This document shows, one piece after another, positions 1-9,587 of a stretch of DNA of 64,000 nucleotides. The stretch is from JACJXW01 sp964418125 (GTDB lineage Bacteria > Bacteroidota > Bacteroidia > Chitinophagales > Saprospiraceae). Below the pieces are notes generated by a model. That model was not told the DNA's origin and made no database searches. It was given only the letters and a program-made list of their open reading frames with translations. Every line of letters begins with the position of its first letter. The first letter of the stretch is position 1. Where the stretch lies: assembly GCA_964418125.1 (NCBI GenBank), contig CAYQKY010000014.1, forward strand, positions 1-64,000. The letters are read 5' to 3'. A program made the translations under genes and the position numbers.

Positions 1-1370
1 ACGACAGCAAGGACTTCGGCCGCGAGGTGATCGAGATCCTGGTCAAGGAAATGTCGAACGGCCCGGGCGACCTGGCGGTGATCGTCGCCGGCTACCCCAA
101 GGAGATGAAGCATTTCCTGGACTCCAACCCAGGGCTGAAGTCCCGCTTTAAACTGTACTTCGAATTTTCCGACTACCTGCCGCAGGAACTGTCCCAGATC
201 GCCGACTTCGCCTGCCGGGAAAAAGGGGTGGTGCTGACCGGGGACGCCAAGAAAAAGATCGACGAGATCATCATCAACGCCTTCCGCAAGCGCGACCGCT
301 CCTTCGGCAATGCCCGTTTCGTGTACGACCTCATCGAGAAGTCGAAGGTCAACCTCGGCCTGCGCATCATGTCGGAGGAAGACCCCAAGGCACTGGACAA
401 AGAACGGCTCTCCCTCATCCACCTGGAAGACGTGGAAAAGATCGACGTGGAAGCCAAGCCCGAACTGCCCAACATCCCGGTGGACGAACCCCTGCTCAAG
501 GAATCCCTCGACCAGCTCTACCGCCTCATCGGCATGGAGAACATCAAGGCGCAGATCAGCGAGCTGGTCCGCCTGGTGCGCTTCTACCGGGAGACCAACC
601 GCGACGTGCTCAACAGCTTCTTCCTGCATACCGTCTTCATCGGCAATCCCGGCACCGGCAAAACGACCGTGGCCCGCATCCTCACCCAGATCTACAAGTC
701 CCTGGGCGTACTGGAGCGCGGGCACATGGTGGAGACCGACCGCCAGGGCCTGGTCGCCGGCCACGTGGGCCAGACGGCCATCAAGACCGCCGAGCGCATC
801 GACGAGTCCATGGGCGGCGTCCTGTTCATCGACGAAGCCTACTCCCTGACCCAGCGCGCCGGCAGTGGCGGCGACTTCGGCGACGAGGCCATTCAGACCC
901 TCCTCAAGCGCATGGAGGACCACCGCGGCCGCTTCTTCGTCTTTGTCGCTGGCTACCCCGACAATATGGAAGCCTTCCTGAAGGCCAACCCGGGCCTGAA
1001 CTCCCGGTTTGATAAGATCCTCAAATTCGAAGATTACACACCGAAAGAACTCAACCGCATCGCCCTGCAGATGCTGGCCGAGGAAAATGTGGTGCCTTCT
1101 CCGGAGGCTGAAGAACACATCAAAGAATACCTGGCCTTCCTCCACGATTACCGCGACAAGTACTTCGGCAACGCCCGCACGGTGCGCAACATCGTCAACG
1201 AAGCCATTAAGAACCACAACCTGCGCCTGGCGGCCCTGTCCCCGGAAGAACGGGCGCACACCCCGGCCAACCTGCTGACCATCGAGGATGTGCAGTCGTT
1301 CAAGACCGACAAGAGCAGCTTCGTGTTCAACAAGCAGTCGATCGGCTTCCGGCGGCAGGCGGGAGAGTGA
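1..1370 (+). CDS. Tandem CbxX/CfqX-type AAA+ ATPase, 5' end missing
   Basis: The reading frame is open from the left edge, so the gene starts outside the window. What remains is the second half of one AAA+ module (sensor-1-like 'VIVAGYPKEM', then the helical lid) followed by a complete second module. The second module has Walker A GNPGTGKT near 642-665, Walker B 'VLFIDEAY', 'FVAGYPDNM' and a lid with 'FGNARTVRN'. Tandem modules of this kind are known from the CbxX/CfqX/SpoVK group, relatives of Rubisco activases that act as hexameric remodelling ATPases. Nothing here points to Rubisco, so the client is unknown. It converges with the methyltransferase gene that follows. The family call is firm and the function is not. 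Confidence 0.85.
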   Translation, partial: DSKDFGREVIEILVKEMSNGPGDLAVIVAGYPKEMKHFLDSNPGLKSRFKLYFEFSDYLPQELSQIADFACREKGVVLTGDAKKKIDEIIINAFRKRDRSFGNARFVYDLIEKSKVNLGLRIMSEEDPKALDKERLSLIHLEDVEKIDVEAKPELPNIPVDEPLLKESLDQLYRLIGMENIKAQISELVRLVRFYRETNRDVLNSFFLHTVFIGNPGTGKTTVARILTQIYKSLGVLERGHMVETDRQGLVAGHVGQTAIKTAERIDESMGGVLFIDEAYSLTQRAGSGGDFGDEAIQTLLKRMEDHRGRFFVFVAGYPDNMEAFLKANPGLNSRFDKILKFEDYTPKELNRIALQMLAEENVVPSPEAEEHIKEYLAFLHDYRDKYFGNARTVRNIVNEAIKNHNLRLAALSPEERAHTPANLLTIEDVQSFKTDKSSFVFNKQSIGFRRQAGE

Positions 1371-1486
1371 ACGTTAGCTCGGCCCGTCAAAATTTTTTGG
1401 TGTCGGAGACGATATTCACTACTTTTGATTGTTTGTATTGGTTCACGTCTTCAAGCCAAATAAATTTGGCGCTCCGGGATATCGTT

Positions 1487-2323
1487 TCAATCGAAAAAAC
1501 CCATCCGCCACGGCTTCCACCCCGACCGGATCACCGTAAAATGCTCCTGCTCCCGCTGCTCCTCCCGGAAGAACAGCAGGCCGAGGTGAAACAGGTCAAC
1601 CGACAAGCTCACCCGGGGATGGCGGCGCATGGCCTCCCATGCTTCTTCCATTTCATTCGACCAGTGGATGTCGGCGATCACAAAAATACTATCGGAATGG
1701 GCGTAGGGCAGGCATTGTTCGAAGTATTCCAGGCTGGCGCCGCGGCGGTGGTCGCCGTCGAGGTAGAGGTAGTCGAGGCGTTTCAGGCTGGCCATCGCTT
1801 CGGGCAGTTTCTCCAGAAAGGTTCCGGTGAGCAGGTGGACGTTGGGCAGGTTGAGCTGCCGGAGGTGCTGCTGCGCCAGGGCCGCTGTCTCCGGGCACCC
1901 TTCGATGGTGAGGAAGCGGGCATTGAGGGCGGCGGCCGCCTGGTAGGCGGTGGAAATGCCCAGGGAGGTTCCCAATTCCAGGAGGGTAGTGGGCTTGGTG
2001 AAGTGCACCAGGCGGAACAGCAAGCGCCCCGTGGCCGGGCTGACGGCGCTGTGGCGGGCCAGGCTGCGCACCGTGCGCCGGGAGGCGGCATCCACCTTCG
2101 AGCCCGCGCCGTGGTCGGTAACGGTGATGGCCGTATTGTCCCGCAGCAGCAGGCTGCGCAGCCCCTCGATGATGGGGTAGGCGTAGAAGGTGCGCGTATC
2201 TTCCACCGTTTTTTCCACCAGTTCGTACACGAAGGGAGAGTGCAGGCTGTAGCGCGTGTCCGCCCGCCAGTAGTACTGCAGGTACTTCCAAACCAGCCTG
2301 AGGTGTATGGCAATCCAGTTCAT
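1487..2323 (-). CDS. O-methyltransferase-like SAM-dependent methyltransferase
   Basis: A 278-residue class I (Rossmann-fold) methyltransferase. Motif I is 'LLELGTSLGISTAYQA', followed by an acidic ribose-binding region 'FLTIEG' and a 'LDYLYLDGDH' segment, as in catechol O-methyltransferase-like enzymes; the DGDH part could help bind a metal. The ATG at 2323 was chosen because homology-like sequence begins there and AAGGA lies just upstream. The frame runs on to 2803 but only through low-complexity spacer and the neighbour's antisense. It is divergent from the T9SS protein gene and convergent with the ATPase gene. The substrate cannot be told from sequence. Confidence 0.8.
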   Translation of the reverse strand: MNWIAIHLRLVWKYLQYYWRADTRYSLHSPFVYELVEKTVEDTRTFYAYPIIEGLRSLLLRDNTAITVTDHGAGSKVDAASRRTVRSLARHSAVSPATGRLLFRLVHFTKPTTLLELGTSLGISTAYQAAAALNARFLTIEGCPETAALAQQHLRQLNLPNVHLLTGTFLEKLPEAMASLKRLDYLYLDGDHRRGASLEYFEQCLPYAHSDSIFVIADIHWSNEMEEAWEAMRRHPRVSLSVDLFHLGLLFFREEQREQEHFTVIRSGWKPWRMGFFD

Positions 2324-2369
2324 TTCCGATTCCTTCTGGAGGGGAAAATAGGGATATTTGGGGAAAATG

Positions 2370-2424
2370 GAACGCAGGTGAACGCGGATTCGGCAGATTT
2401 TCGCAGGTCTGCCGCTCATCTCAT
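2370..2424. repeat. Degenerate ~10-bp tandem repeat (GAACGCRGRT type)
   Basis: In the divergent spacer the sequence reads as successive units of about ten bases (GAACGCAGGT, GAACGCGGAT, TCGGCAGATT, TTCGCAGGTC, TGCCGCTCAT). The same kind of unit, in opposite orientation, is found at 31536-31572. It is one of a set of short-period spacer repeats in this window; no function is known to me. Confidence 0.5.
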
Positions 2425-2554
2425 TCAGTAAATAAACGATATCGTTTGCGAAGTGGAAGACAATCCTCCCGGGAAAGTACTTGATTGTGATTTGTCTTGC
2501 AGGTATCTTAAGTTCAGAAATTTTCATTATAGCGCACTCTACGAATTGATACAG

Positions 2555-5236
2555 ATGAAAAAAGAATGGGTACTTTTTATCTCTCTGATCGGATCTGTTT
2601 TTTCCGTTTGTGGGCAGGATTGCTCCATACAGCTGAGGGCCGATACCTTCATCTGCGGTTACGCCACTAACCTCTACGCCTTCCCGCCGGGCGGCGCCTG
2701 GTCGGTTGACTGTTCGGCCGCACCAGGGCCGGTCGACTTTTTTCAGGTGAACGACACCACCACCAGCCTGACGGTAACGCAATGCGGAACCTATCCGCTC
2801 CATTATACCGTCCTGCAGGTGGATACTACGCTGAGGCTGGACACGGTGGCTACAACTCCCGGCCTCATCATCGACACCACGCTTGTGGTGGATACCCTGT
2901 GTGCCTCTTCCGGCTCCCTCACCTTGTCTTTCGACACCCCGGGGCAGGCCATCTTTGACCTGCTCGTGGATGTTACGGTAGCGTATCCTGCCTCCACCTG
3001 CCCGGGCAATGACACCATTTACTGCCGCAAAGGCATACCGGCCCTACAGGAACCGGACCCCCTGTGGACCTTTGTCATCGGCGGGCTATGCAATTCTTCC
3101 CGCCTGACAGCCGAGGTATCCGGGGTTGAGGATTGTGTTGCGGAGCAGATCCTGTTCCAGAGCGAAAACCTTACCGGGACGATCCTGGACACCATCGAAG
3201 TACCGCAGAGCACTTTTCTGCAAACCGACCCGCTTACCGGCGCCGTCCTCGTCAATGAATTTCCGGCCGCCGTCCGGCAGGCTGCCCTTCAGGCCATACA
3301 GGAAAGTGAAGAGGGCTGCCCTATACCCATAAGTTGTGACAATGCGCCGCTTTGGTGTTACGACACCCTGTACGATACCACTACCGTAGTACTGCCGGCC
3401 CGCATTGCCGGGCAGTGGCTGTTCCATCCCGGGGCGGGCGAAATAGTAACCCTTCAGGATACCACTGCATTTATTCGTGAAGACTCCCTTTATCTGGCGG
3501 TTGCCCGGCCTTCAGCCCGGGTTTACTCCGCCAATTTTGATTTTTTCCAGGTCAATTACCTGGGAGATACCATTCCCGCTACTCCTCCCGGCGGTATCGC
3601 CCTGCAATGGACGGAGGAGTGGGGGTTCGATACCGTAACTGAGGTGAGCTTCAGCCTGGTGGATACCTGTTGCGGAGGCGGCCTGAACCTGCGCACAGAA
3701 CTCCTTGGCCAGCCGGAGCCTCCGGTTTACGACTGTCCACCGGCCGGTTATGTCTTCTTGCCGGAGCTGGCGGCGGAGGTTAGTTATCCTCTCTGCCAGG
3801 ATTCAGTTTACAGGGTAAGAGTGGACTTAAGCGGCGGGCGCCCTCCCTACCAGTTTGAAGGGGTGAGCGGCATACTTACGGATTCCGTTTTTCTTAGCGA
3901 TACCCTTTCGCTTTCCGAAAGCTATTCCCTTTTCTTTTCCGATCAGGGCGATTGCAGCCTGAGGCTGAGCAGCGATGCCTGCTCCTGTGTCGGGCTGGCC
4001 GCCACCACCCCGGATACGGCCTTTCTGGATTGCCGGGATCATTGTGTAACGCTGGAAGGCTCTGCCATGAACAACCTGGGCCTGCCGGTTGAGCTGGAGT
4101 GGAAGAATACAGCCGGCGCACTTCTGGCTGAAGGCTCATCTCTCCGCCTTTGCGATACTGCTATTGCCTTTTTTGTGGCGAGGGAACCTGTTTCCGGTTG
4201 TGGAGTGGTAAACGAAGTCGTCGTTTTGGATGGCCAACCGGTGGCGGATGCCGGCGGGCCTTATGTTTTAAATTGCGTCAACACTTCCTTTCGCCTCGGA
4301 GGCAGCAACCTCAGCCTGGGAGAAAGGTTTACTTATCAGTGGTCAGGGCCGGGCATTAGCGATAGCATCAGCATGGAGCCTTTTCCGGAAGTGGATGCTC
4401 CCGGCCTGTATATGCTTATCGTCACCGGCGAAGGCGAAGGTTGTATCGATTCGGCCCAGGTGGAGGCCGTGGATGACAGGATCACCTTTTCGCTCAGTCC
4501 GGAGCCTTCCTGCCTTTCCGGGCCGACCGGAAGGATATTCGTCGAAGACATCAGCGGGGGGCGGGCGCCTTATGTATTTTTGCTTAATGGAACGAGCGGT
4601 TTTTCCGATCCCATCATCGATAATGTGCCGGAAGGGCGACACCGGGTGTACGTCAAAAGCAGTGATGGCTGCCTCGCCTTTAAGGAAGTGGAGGTGGGAG
4701 CCGCCGGGCCGTTCAGCCTTTCTTTACAGGAAGAGTATCCAGTCTGCGGGGACACGCTGGAAATAGACGCCACGGTTGACAGCCAGGGCCTGCCCGTCGA
4801 CTATATCTGGGAGGGAAGAGGAGAGAGGCTGAGGGGGGCGGTACAACAATTTGACAAAGGAGGGCAATGGCATCTTCGCGTAGCCACCCGTTGTCAAACC
4901 CTGGAGGCGCAATTTACCATTACCGATAAGGCGGATTTTGAGCGGTATCTCGTATTTCCCGGCGCGTTTACGCCTAATGGCGACGGCCACAACGACCTCT
5001 TCCTGCCGGTTCAGGGCGCCCAAACGGATGTTGAAGATTATCACCTGCTGATTTTCAACCGGTTCGGGAATAAGGTCTTCGAAAGCCGCGGCCCGGAGGT
5101 TGGATGGGACGGCACGATCCGTGGAAAGCCGGCTCCTTCCGAGGTCTATTTCTGGATTGCCCGGGGGATACCCGCCAATTGTGACAATATCGCCGGGGAG
5201 TTGATCCGGCAGGGAGATGTCACTTTAATTCGATAG
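2555..5236 (+). CDS. Large secreted protein with gliding-motility-type (T9SS type B) C-terminal domain
   Basis: An 893-residue exported protein. The chosen ATG gives an MKKEW...SVCGQ signal peptide; an upstream in-frame start would bury it. The body is Cys- and Asp/Thr-rich beta sheet with 'DTTLVVDT' runs and, near residues 650-750, SprB/PKD-like segments ('GGRAPYVFLLNG', 'VDAPGLYMLIVTG'). The last ~90 residues match the CHU_C / gliding motility-associated C-terminal domain: 'FPGAFTPNGDGHNDLF', 'IFNRFGNKVFES', 'GWDGT', 'VYFWIARG'. In this phylum that domain directs export by the type IX system and attachment to the cell surface. A role as adhesin or gliding-surface protein is inference. Confidence 0.88.
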   Translation: MKKEWVLFISLIGSVFSVCGQDCSIQLRADTFICGYATNLYAFPPGGAWSVDCSAAPGPVDFFQVNDTTTSLTVTQCGTYPLHYTVLQVDTTLRLDTVATTPGLIIDTTLVVDTLCASSGSLTLSFDTPGQAIFDLLVDVTVAYPASTCPGNDTIYCRKGIPALQEPDPLWTFVIGGLCNSSRLTAEVSGVEDCVAEQILFQSENLTGTILDTIEVPQSTFLQTDPLTGAVLVNEFPAAVRQAALQAIQESEEGCPIPISCDNAPLWCYDTLYDTTTVVLPARIAGQWLFHPGAGEIVTLQDTTAFIREDSLYLAVARPSARVYSANFDFFQVNYLGDTIPATPPGGIALQWTEEWGFDTVTEVSFSLVDTCCGGGLNLRTELLGQPEPPVYDCPPAGYVFLPELAAEVSYPLCQDSVYRVRVDLSGGRPPYQFEGVSGILTDSVFLSDTLSLSESYSLFFSDQGDCSLRLSSDACSCVGLAATTPDTAFLDCRDHCVTLEGSAMNNLGLPVELEWKNTAGALLAEGSSLRLCDTAIAFFVAREPVSGCGVVNEVVVLDGQPVADAGGPYVLNCVNTSFRLGGSNLSLGERFTYQWSGPGISDSISMEPFPEVDAPGLYMLIVTGEGEGCIDSAQVEAVDDRITFSLSPEPSCLSGPTGRIFVEDISGGRAPYVFLLNGTSGFSDPIIDNVPEGRHRVYVKSSDGCLAFKEVEVGAAGPFSLSLQEEYPVCGDTLEIDATVDSQGLPVDYIWEGRGERLRGAVQQFDKGGQWHLRVATRCQTLEAQFTITDKADFERYLVFPGAFTPNGDGHNDLFLPVQGAQTDVEDYHLLIFNRFGNKVFESRGPEVGWDGTIRGKPAPSEVYFWIARGIPANCDNIAGELIRQGDVTLIR

Positions 5237-5255
5237 TTTCCGGCAAAAAAAAATG

Positions 5256-5276
5256 CCGCCAATGCAACTCTGGCGG
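5256..5276. terminator. Small hairpin after the T9SS protein gene
   Basis: CCGCCA and TGGCGG pair around a nine-base loop, 20 bp after the stop codon at 5236. A run of nine A lies on the left side (5245-5253), so a T-tract follows the hairpin only on the minus strand. A weak terminator at best for the plus-strand gene. Confidence 0.3.
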
Positions 5277-5424
5277 ACTGACTGACGTTAAAATTACCGC
5301 CTATAGCCCTTCCTATGCTGTTTCAACAATAAATTATTGGCAATTTTGTGCCCCTGCAATAGTGGCAAAGGGCGTATCATTGCGTCATGATTTTAAAAAT
5401 AACCTTAAAGTAAATCTGGAATTG

Positions 5425-7116
5425 ATGAATTTGAGAAGAATACTGGTGGCCTGCAGCTTGCTACTGAGCTTTACCCTTGGCATTTCACAAACTAGTGCGC
5501 CACAGAACTGGTTCAACCTGGACCCCGCCCAGGATAATGTGCCCGGAGTAAGTACGGAGAAGGCCTATGAGAAACTCCTGGCCGGCAAAAAAGGCAAAAC
5601 GGTGGTGGTTGCCGTCCTGGACTCAGGAGTGGATTATGAGCACGAAGACCTCAAGGATATTATGTGGGTCAATGAGGATGAGATCCCCGGCAATGGTATC
5701 GATGACGATAAGAACGGGTACGTGGACGACATTCACGGATGGAACTTCCTCGGCAATAAGTCCGGAGAGAACATACAGTATGACAACCTGGAAGTGACGC
5801 GCCTGTACCGGGAATACGACAAGATGTTTGCCGGCAAAGGCCCGGACGGCCTTACCAAAAAGGAAAAAGCACTATATAAAAAGTACAAGGAATACGAAAA
5901 GGTGATCGAAGAGAAGCGTACCGAACTGGAAGAAGAGGCCGGCACTTTCGTCGCGATCGCCACGGCGGTCAACGCCCTTTCTGACGAGATCGGCAAGGAC
6001 GTGGTCAGTAAGGAGGACCTCGCTCAGTTCGAATCCGACAACCCCTTGTTGATGTACGCCGCTCAGATCAGCCAGACGCTGATGGACCAGGGGCAAACCT
6101 TCGAGCAGATCCGGAAAGACATCAACGACTATGCCGAGCACCTCGCCGCTCAGTACGAATACCACTACAATCTCGAATTTGACCCGCGCCCGGAAGTAGG
6201 CGATGACTTTACCAACCCCTACGACCGCGATTATGGCAATAGCGACGTCAGAGGGCCGGACGCCTTGCACGGCACCCATGTTGCAGGCATCATTGCCGCC
6301 AAGCGGGACAACGGGCTGGGTATGAACGGTGTGGCGGACAACGTTCGCATTATGTCCGTACGGACAGTTCCCGACGGAGACGAACGCGACAAAGATGTAG
6401 CTGCAGCCATAGTCTATGCTGTTGACAACGGCGCTTCGGTCATTAATATGAGCTTCGGAAAAGGCGCTTCCCCCCGTAAGGAACTGGTGGATGAAGCGGT
6501 AAAGTATGCTCATGATCATGATGTACTGATCATACATGCTGCCGGCAACGACAATAAGCAGATCAGCAGCGACAACAACTTCCCGACCGATGAATTTGAG
6601 AAGCGCAGCGGCTTTCTGGGCCTGTTCGGTTCCAAATATGCCGAAAACTGGATTGAGGTGGGCGCCCTCAACTGGCAGAACGATGAAAGCCTGGTCGCTC
6701 CCTTCTCCAATTACAGCCCCGATTACGTGGATATTTTTGCGCCCGGCATGGAAATCTACTCTACAACTCCGTTTAACGAGTATGAGAACCAGCAGGGAAC
6801 CAGTATGGCGGCCCCGGTCGTCACCGGAGTGGCCGCCGTTATCCGTTCTTATTTCCCGGACCTCACTGCCGAACAGGTAAAGCAGGTGATCATGGAATCG
6901 GCGGTGCGCCAGAACAAAAAAGTAAAAGAACCGGGCTCTGAAGTTCTGGTGCCGTTTAGCCAGCTCAGTGTCACCGGAGGAGTCGTCAACGCCTATGAGG
7001 CCATCCAACTGGCCGGCAAGGTGAAGGGCAAGAAAAAAGGCGCTAAGGGAACTGCCGCCAACGATAGCGGCTCAGACAGCAATAAGAAAGACAAGAAATC
7101 GGTAGCTGTGCCGTAG
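5425..7116 (+). CDS. Subtilisin-like serine protease (S8 family)
   Basis: A 563-residue secreted peptidase. The ATG at 5425 gives the signal peptide MNLRRILVAC...GISQ; the earlier in-frame start would add 21 polar residues in front of it. The catalytic triad is complete: Asp66 in 'AVLDSGVDYEHEDL', His282 in 'HGTHVAGIIAA', Ser460 in 'GTSMAAPVVTG'. About 215 residues separate Asp from His, far more than in simple subtilisins, because of a charged, probably coiled-coil insert (residues ~130-250). The tail is a Lys/Ser-rich stretch 'KVKGKKKGAKG' with no T9SS sorting domain, so the route past the outer membrane is unclear; it may stay periplasmic. Confidence 0.92.
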   Translation: MNLRRILVACSLLLSFTLGISQTSAPQNWFNLDPAQDNVPGVSTEKAYEKLLAGKKGKTVVVAVLDSGVDYEHEDLKDIMWVNEDEIPGNGIDDDKNGYVDDIHGWNFLGNKSGENIQYDNLEVTRLYREYDKMFAGKGPDGLTKKEKALYKKYKEYEKVIEEKRTELEEEAGTFVAIATAVNALSDEIGKDVVSKEDLAQFESDNPLLMYAAQISQTLMDQGQTFEQIRKDINDYAEHLAAQYEYHYNLEFDPRPEVGDDFTNPYDRDYGNSDVRGPDALHGTHVAGIIAAKRDNGLGMNGVADNVRIMSVRTVPDGDERDKDVAAAIVYAVDNGASVINMSFGKGASPRKELVDEAVKYAHDHDVLIIHAAGNDNKQISSDNNFPTDEFEKRSGFLGLFGSKYAENWIEVGALNWQNDESLVAPFSNYSPDYVDIFAPGMEIYSTTPFNEYENQQGTSMAAPVVTGVAAVIRSYFPDLTAEQVKQVIMESAVRQNKKVKEPGSEVLVPFSQLSVTGGVVNAYEAIQLAGKVKGKKKGAKGTAANDSGSDSNKKDKKSVAVP

Positions 7117-7123
7117 CGCTATC

Positions 7124-7181
7124 TTTTGTTGCCGGTTGTTGGCTGCCAGGCAAAACGCCCAACCAACAACCGGCAACAAAA
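7124..7181. terminator. Long perfect inverted repeat between convergent genes
   Basis: Nineteen bases (7124-7142, TTTTGTTGCCGGTTGTTGG) are repeated exactly inverted at 7163-7181 around a 20-base loop. It lies between the stops of the protease (plus) and the DUF721 gene (minus), with T on each outer end, so it can serve both strands. The arms are built of GTTGCCG/GTTGTTG-like heptads, linking it to the other spacer repeats. Confidence 0.7.
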
Positions 7182-7189
7182 ACCCAAAC

Positions 7190-7486
7190 TCACCGAATGA
7201 CCACCTCCTCGATATAATCCTCTCCCAGCCCTTCATTCAGCATTTTTCTGATCTTTTCTCTTCCGTAGGACAGTTCCTGTCTCAGAGAAGCCGATTCGAT
7301 GGTGATGTACAGTTTCTTATTGTACAGGCGCATCTCTTTGGTATAGCCGGTTATGGAAGGCCCCATCCGCTGCACCCACAGGGACTTGATGCGGTTCTGG
7401 TTGAGCCTGCCCTTGAGCCGGTATTGTTCGATCATGGCCTTGAGAGCTTCCTTGATGGTCATTTCATTGTGCTGCTTCTCACTCAT
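7190..7486 (-). CDS. DUF721 family (DciA-like) protein
   Basis: A 98-residue protein with the family core 'IKSLWVQRMGPSITGYTKEMRLYNKKLYITIESASLRQEL'. The DUF721 fold is shared with DciA, which helps load the replicative helicase in bacteria lacking DnaC. It overlaps the end of recF by 8 bp and is last in the operon, a typical place for the family. A role in replication is inferred from family and context. The bidirectional hairpin at 7124-7181 follows the stop. Confidence 0.8.
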   Translation of the reverse strand: MSEKQHNEMTIKEALKAMIEQYRLKGRLNQNRIKSLWVQRMGPSITGYTKEMRLYNKKLYITIESASLRQELSYGREKIRKMLNEGLGEDYIEEVVIR

Positions 7487-8594
7487 TGCCCTTGATTTTA
7501 GTGGCCGTTCCGTTCTCGACCAAATATTTCAGGTATTGCTGGCCGAATTGCCGAACGGCCGCTTCCAGCCGTTGTTCATCCGTATCGGTGATGAACGCCT
7601 GCCCGAATTCTCCTTCGATGAGCAACTCCAAAAGCTGACGGCCCCGTTCATTGTCCAATTTATCAAAAATGTCATCCAGTAGCAGTATGGGAGGAGTTCT
7701 TTTTTCTTTCATCAGTTTCCGGTACTGGGCCAGCTTGAGGGCGAGAATGAACGATTTCAGCTGCCCCTGGGAAGCAAAGCGCTTGAGGGGATACCCGCGG
7801 ATGGTGAAGTCGAGGTCGTCTTTGTGAGGGCCGACGGTGGTGCGTTGCAGTATCCGGTCCTTTTCCGCCGCCTCCCGGAGCAGTTCGTCCAGTGGCGCCT
7901 GTTCCATCTTGGAAACATACTGGCAATCCACCTCCTCTGCCTCTCCGGAAATGCTTTGGTAAAGCTGCCGCAACAGCTGCCGGAACGGCTCCATGAATTG
8001 AAGCCGGGCCTGATGGATGGCGGTTGCCGGCCCCGTCATCTGGCGGTCGTAGGCTTCGACCAGGGCGGGGTTATAGCTCCCGTTCTCACCGAATTGCTTG
8101 AGCAGGGCGTTGCGTTGTTGCAGCACCTTATTGTAGGTGATCAGTTGCTGGAGATAGTTGTTGTCCAGTTGGGATAGCGTATTGTCCAGGAAGCTGCGCC
8201 GGGTTTCGCTGCCTTCGGTGGCCAGGTTGGTATCATCGGGAGCGATCATCACTACGGGCAGCAGGCCGACGTGTTCGGAAAGCCGGCGGTAGGGCACGCT
8301 GTTGCGCTCCAGTTCCTTTTTTTTGCGGGGAATGACCTTTGCCACCACCACTTCCTTTTTCCCATCTACTGTGAAATGGCCTTCCAGCCGGAAGAAGCTT
8401 TCCGTGTGCTTAACCGCCAGGCTATCCGGCATATTGAAATAGCTCTTGCCCATGCACAGATAGTAGATGGCATCCAGCAGGTTGGTCTTGCCCATGCCGT
8501 TCCTTCCGATGAAGCAGGTGAGCCCCGGAGAACATTCTATTCTCTGTAAGGAATAGTTCTTGAAATTGGTCAGTATGAAGGATTCGAGTTTCAC
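7479..8594 (-). CDS. recF: DNA replication/repair protein RecF
   Basis: A 371-residue SMC-like ATPase. It begins 'MKLESFILTNFKNYS' with Walker A GRNGMGKT at residues 30-37, and has 'ILLLDDIFDKLDNERGRQLLELL' as Walker B/D-loop near the C terminus and a signature segment 'FASQGQLKSFILALKLAQ'. Length and motif order match RecF, which helps RecO/RecR load RecA at gaps. The start codon directly abuts the CDF transporter's stop (8594/8595) and the end overlaps the DUF721 gene, so the three are probably one transcript. Confidence 0.95.
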   Translation of the reverse strand: MKLESFILTNFKNYSLQRIECSPGLTCFIGRNGMGKTNLLDAIYYLCMGKSYFNMPDSLAVKHTESFFRLEGHFTVDGKKEVVVAKVIPRKKKELERNSVPYRRLSEHVGLLPVVMIAPDDTNLATEGSETRRSFLDNTLSQLDNNYLQQLITYNKVLQQRNALLKQFGENGSYNPALVEAYDRQMTGPATAIHQARLQFMEPFRQLLRQLYQSISGEAEEVDCQYVSKMEQAPLDELLREAAEKDRILQRTTVGPHKDDLDFTIRGYPLKRFASQGQLKSFILALKLAQYRKLMKEKRTPPILLLDDIFDKLDNERGRQLLELLIEGEFGQAFITDTDEQRLEAAVRQFGQQYLKYLVENGTATKIKGNE

Positions 8595-9587
8595 TTATGC
8601 TTCATGTTGAGCGTTTTTCATAATGTTTTCCAGCGTCCATTCCACCTGAACTTCGGTTGGCGCCTGTCGTTCGGGGCAGCCTTTCATCTGGCAGATCCTG
8701 CAGTTGCGGGGCGGGTCGCAGGGGTCGACGTGGATGAAGAATTCGACGGGCACAGTGCTGTGGGCTTTGAGCAGGTCCTCAAAGTTTTTCACCTCGCAGT
8801 GGGAGTGGCGGGTGTCGAAGTACCAGGGCACGGTCATATGGCAGTCGATATGGAGGGTGGGCCCGTATTTGATCACCCGGAAATTGTGCACATCGATCCA
8901 GCAATCCCGCCGGTTGCGGTGCAGGGTGGCCACCATTTCGTCGATCAGTTGGTAGTCGGCCTCATCCATGATGCCGGCCACAGAGCGGCGCACCAGCTGG
9001 AAGCCGGTGAACATGATGATGGCGCCGAAAATGAGGGCCAGCAGGTTATCCAGCAGGGGGACGCCGGTAATCATCACCAGGGACAGGCCGATGATCAGCC
9101 CTGCCGAAGAATACGCATCCGACTTCAGGTGCTTGCCGCTGGCCTCCATGATCAGAGAGTTGGAGCGTTCTCCCTGGCGTTCCAGGTAATGGCCGATGCC
9201 GAAGTTTACGGCTCCGGCGAAAGCGGTGAGCGCAAGGCCGACATCGAGCTTGAAGAGGGGCTGGGGATAAACGATGTTGTACCCGGCCTTCGCCCAGATA
9301 GCCACTCCCGCCAGGAAAATGAGCGCTCCCTCAAAACCGGCGGACAGGAATTCCACCTTGCCATGGCCGTAGGGGTGGTTGCTGTCCCGGGGTTTGGCGG
9401 CCAGGAAGAGGCTGTACAGTCCGAAGGCGGCCGCAACGACGTTGATGATGCTTTCCAGAGCGTCGGTGAGTATGGCGTTGGAGTTGGTCAGCCACCAGGC
9501 TAGGAACTTAAGGGCCATCAGCGCCAGCCCTACCACCAACGCTATGGATTGCACGCGTACATTCTGTCGGAGCGAATAATTTTTCAA
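8595..9587 (-). CDS. Cation diffusion facilitator family transporter
   Basis: A 330-residue inner-membrane metal/proton antiporter. Family marks are the first helices 'SIALVVGLALMALKFLAWWLTNSNAILTDALES', 'HPYGHGKVEF' at the helix 2-3 loop, and the helix 5 metal-site region 'HLKSDAYSSAGLIIGL'; the C-terminal cytoplasmic domain starts near residue 205. A tail with four cysteines, 'CDPPRNCRICQMKGC', follows and could bind a metal; not all family members have it. First gene of the operon with recF and the DUF721 gene. The metal (Zn, Fe, Mn, Co) is not known. Confidence 0.88.
   Translation of the reverse strand: MKNYSLRQNVRVQSIALVVGLALMALKFLAWWLTNSNAILTDALESIINVVAAAFGLYSLFLAAKPRDSNHPYGHGKVEFLSAGFEGALIFLAGVAIWAKAGYNIVYPQPLFKLDVGLALTAFAGAVNFGIGHYLERQGERSNSLIMEASGKHLKSDAYSSAGLIIGLSLVMITGVPLLDNLLALIFGAIIMFTGFQLVRRSVAGIMDEADYQLIDEMVATLHRNRRDCWIDVHNFRVIKYGPTLHIDCHMTVPWYFDTRHSHCEVKNFEDLLKAHSTVPVEFFIHVDPCDPPRNCRICQMKGCPERQAPTEVQVEWTLENIMKNAQHEA

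Noticed and set aside
1367..2431. 354-codon plus-strand frame
   Set aside because: Antisense to the methyltransferase with motif I intact; the frame is rich in Gly/Val/Gln without a domain.
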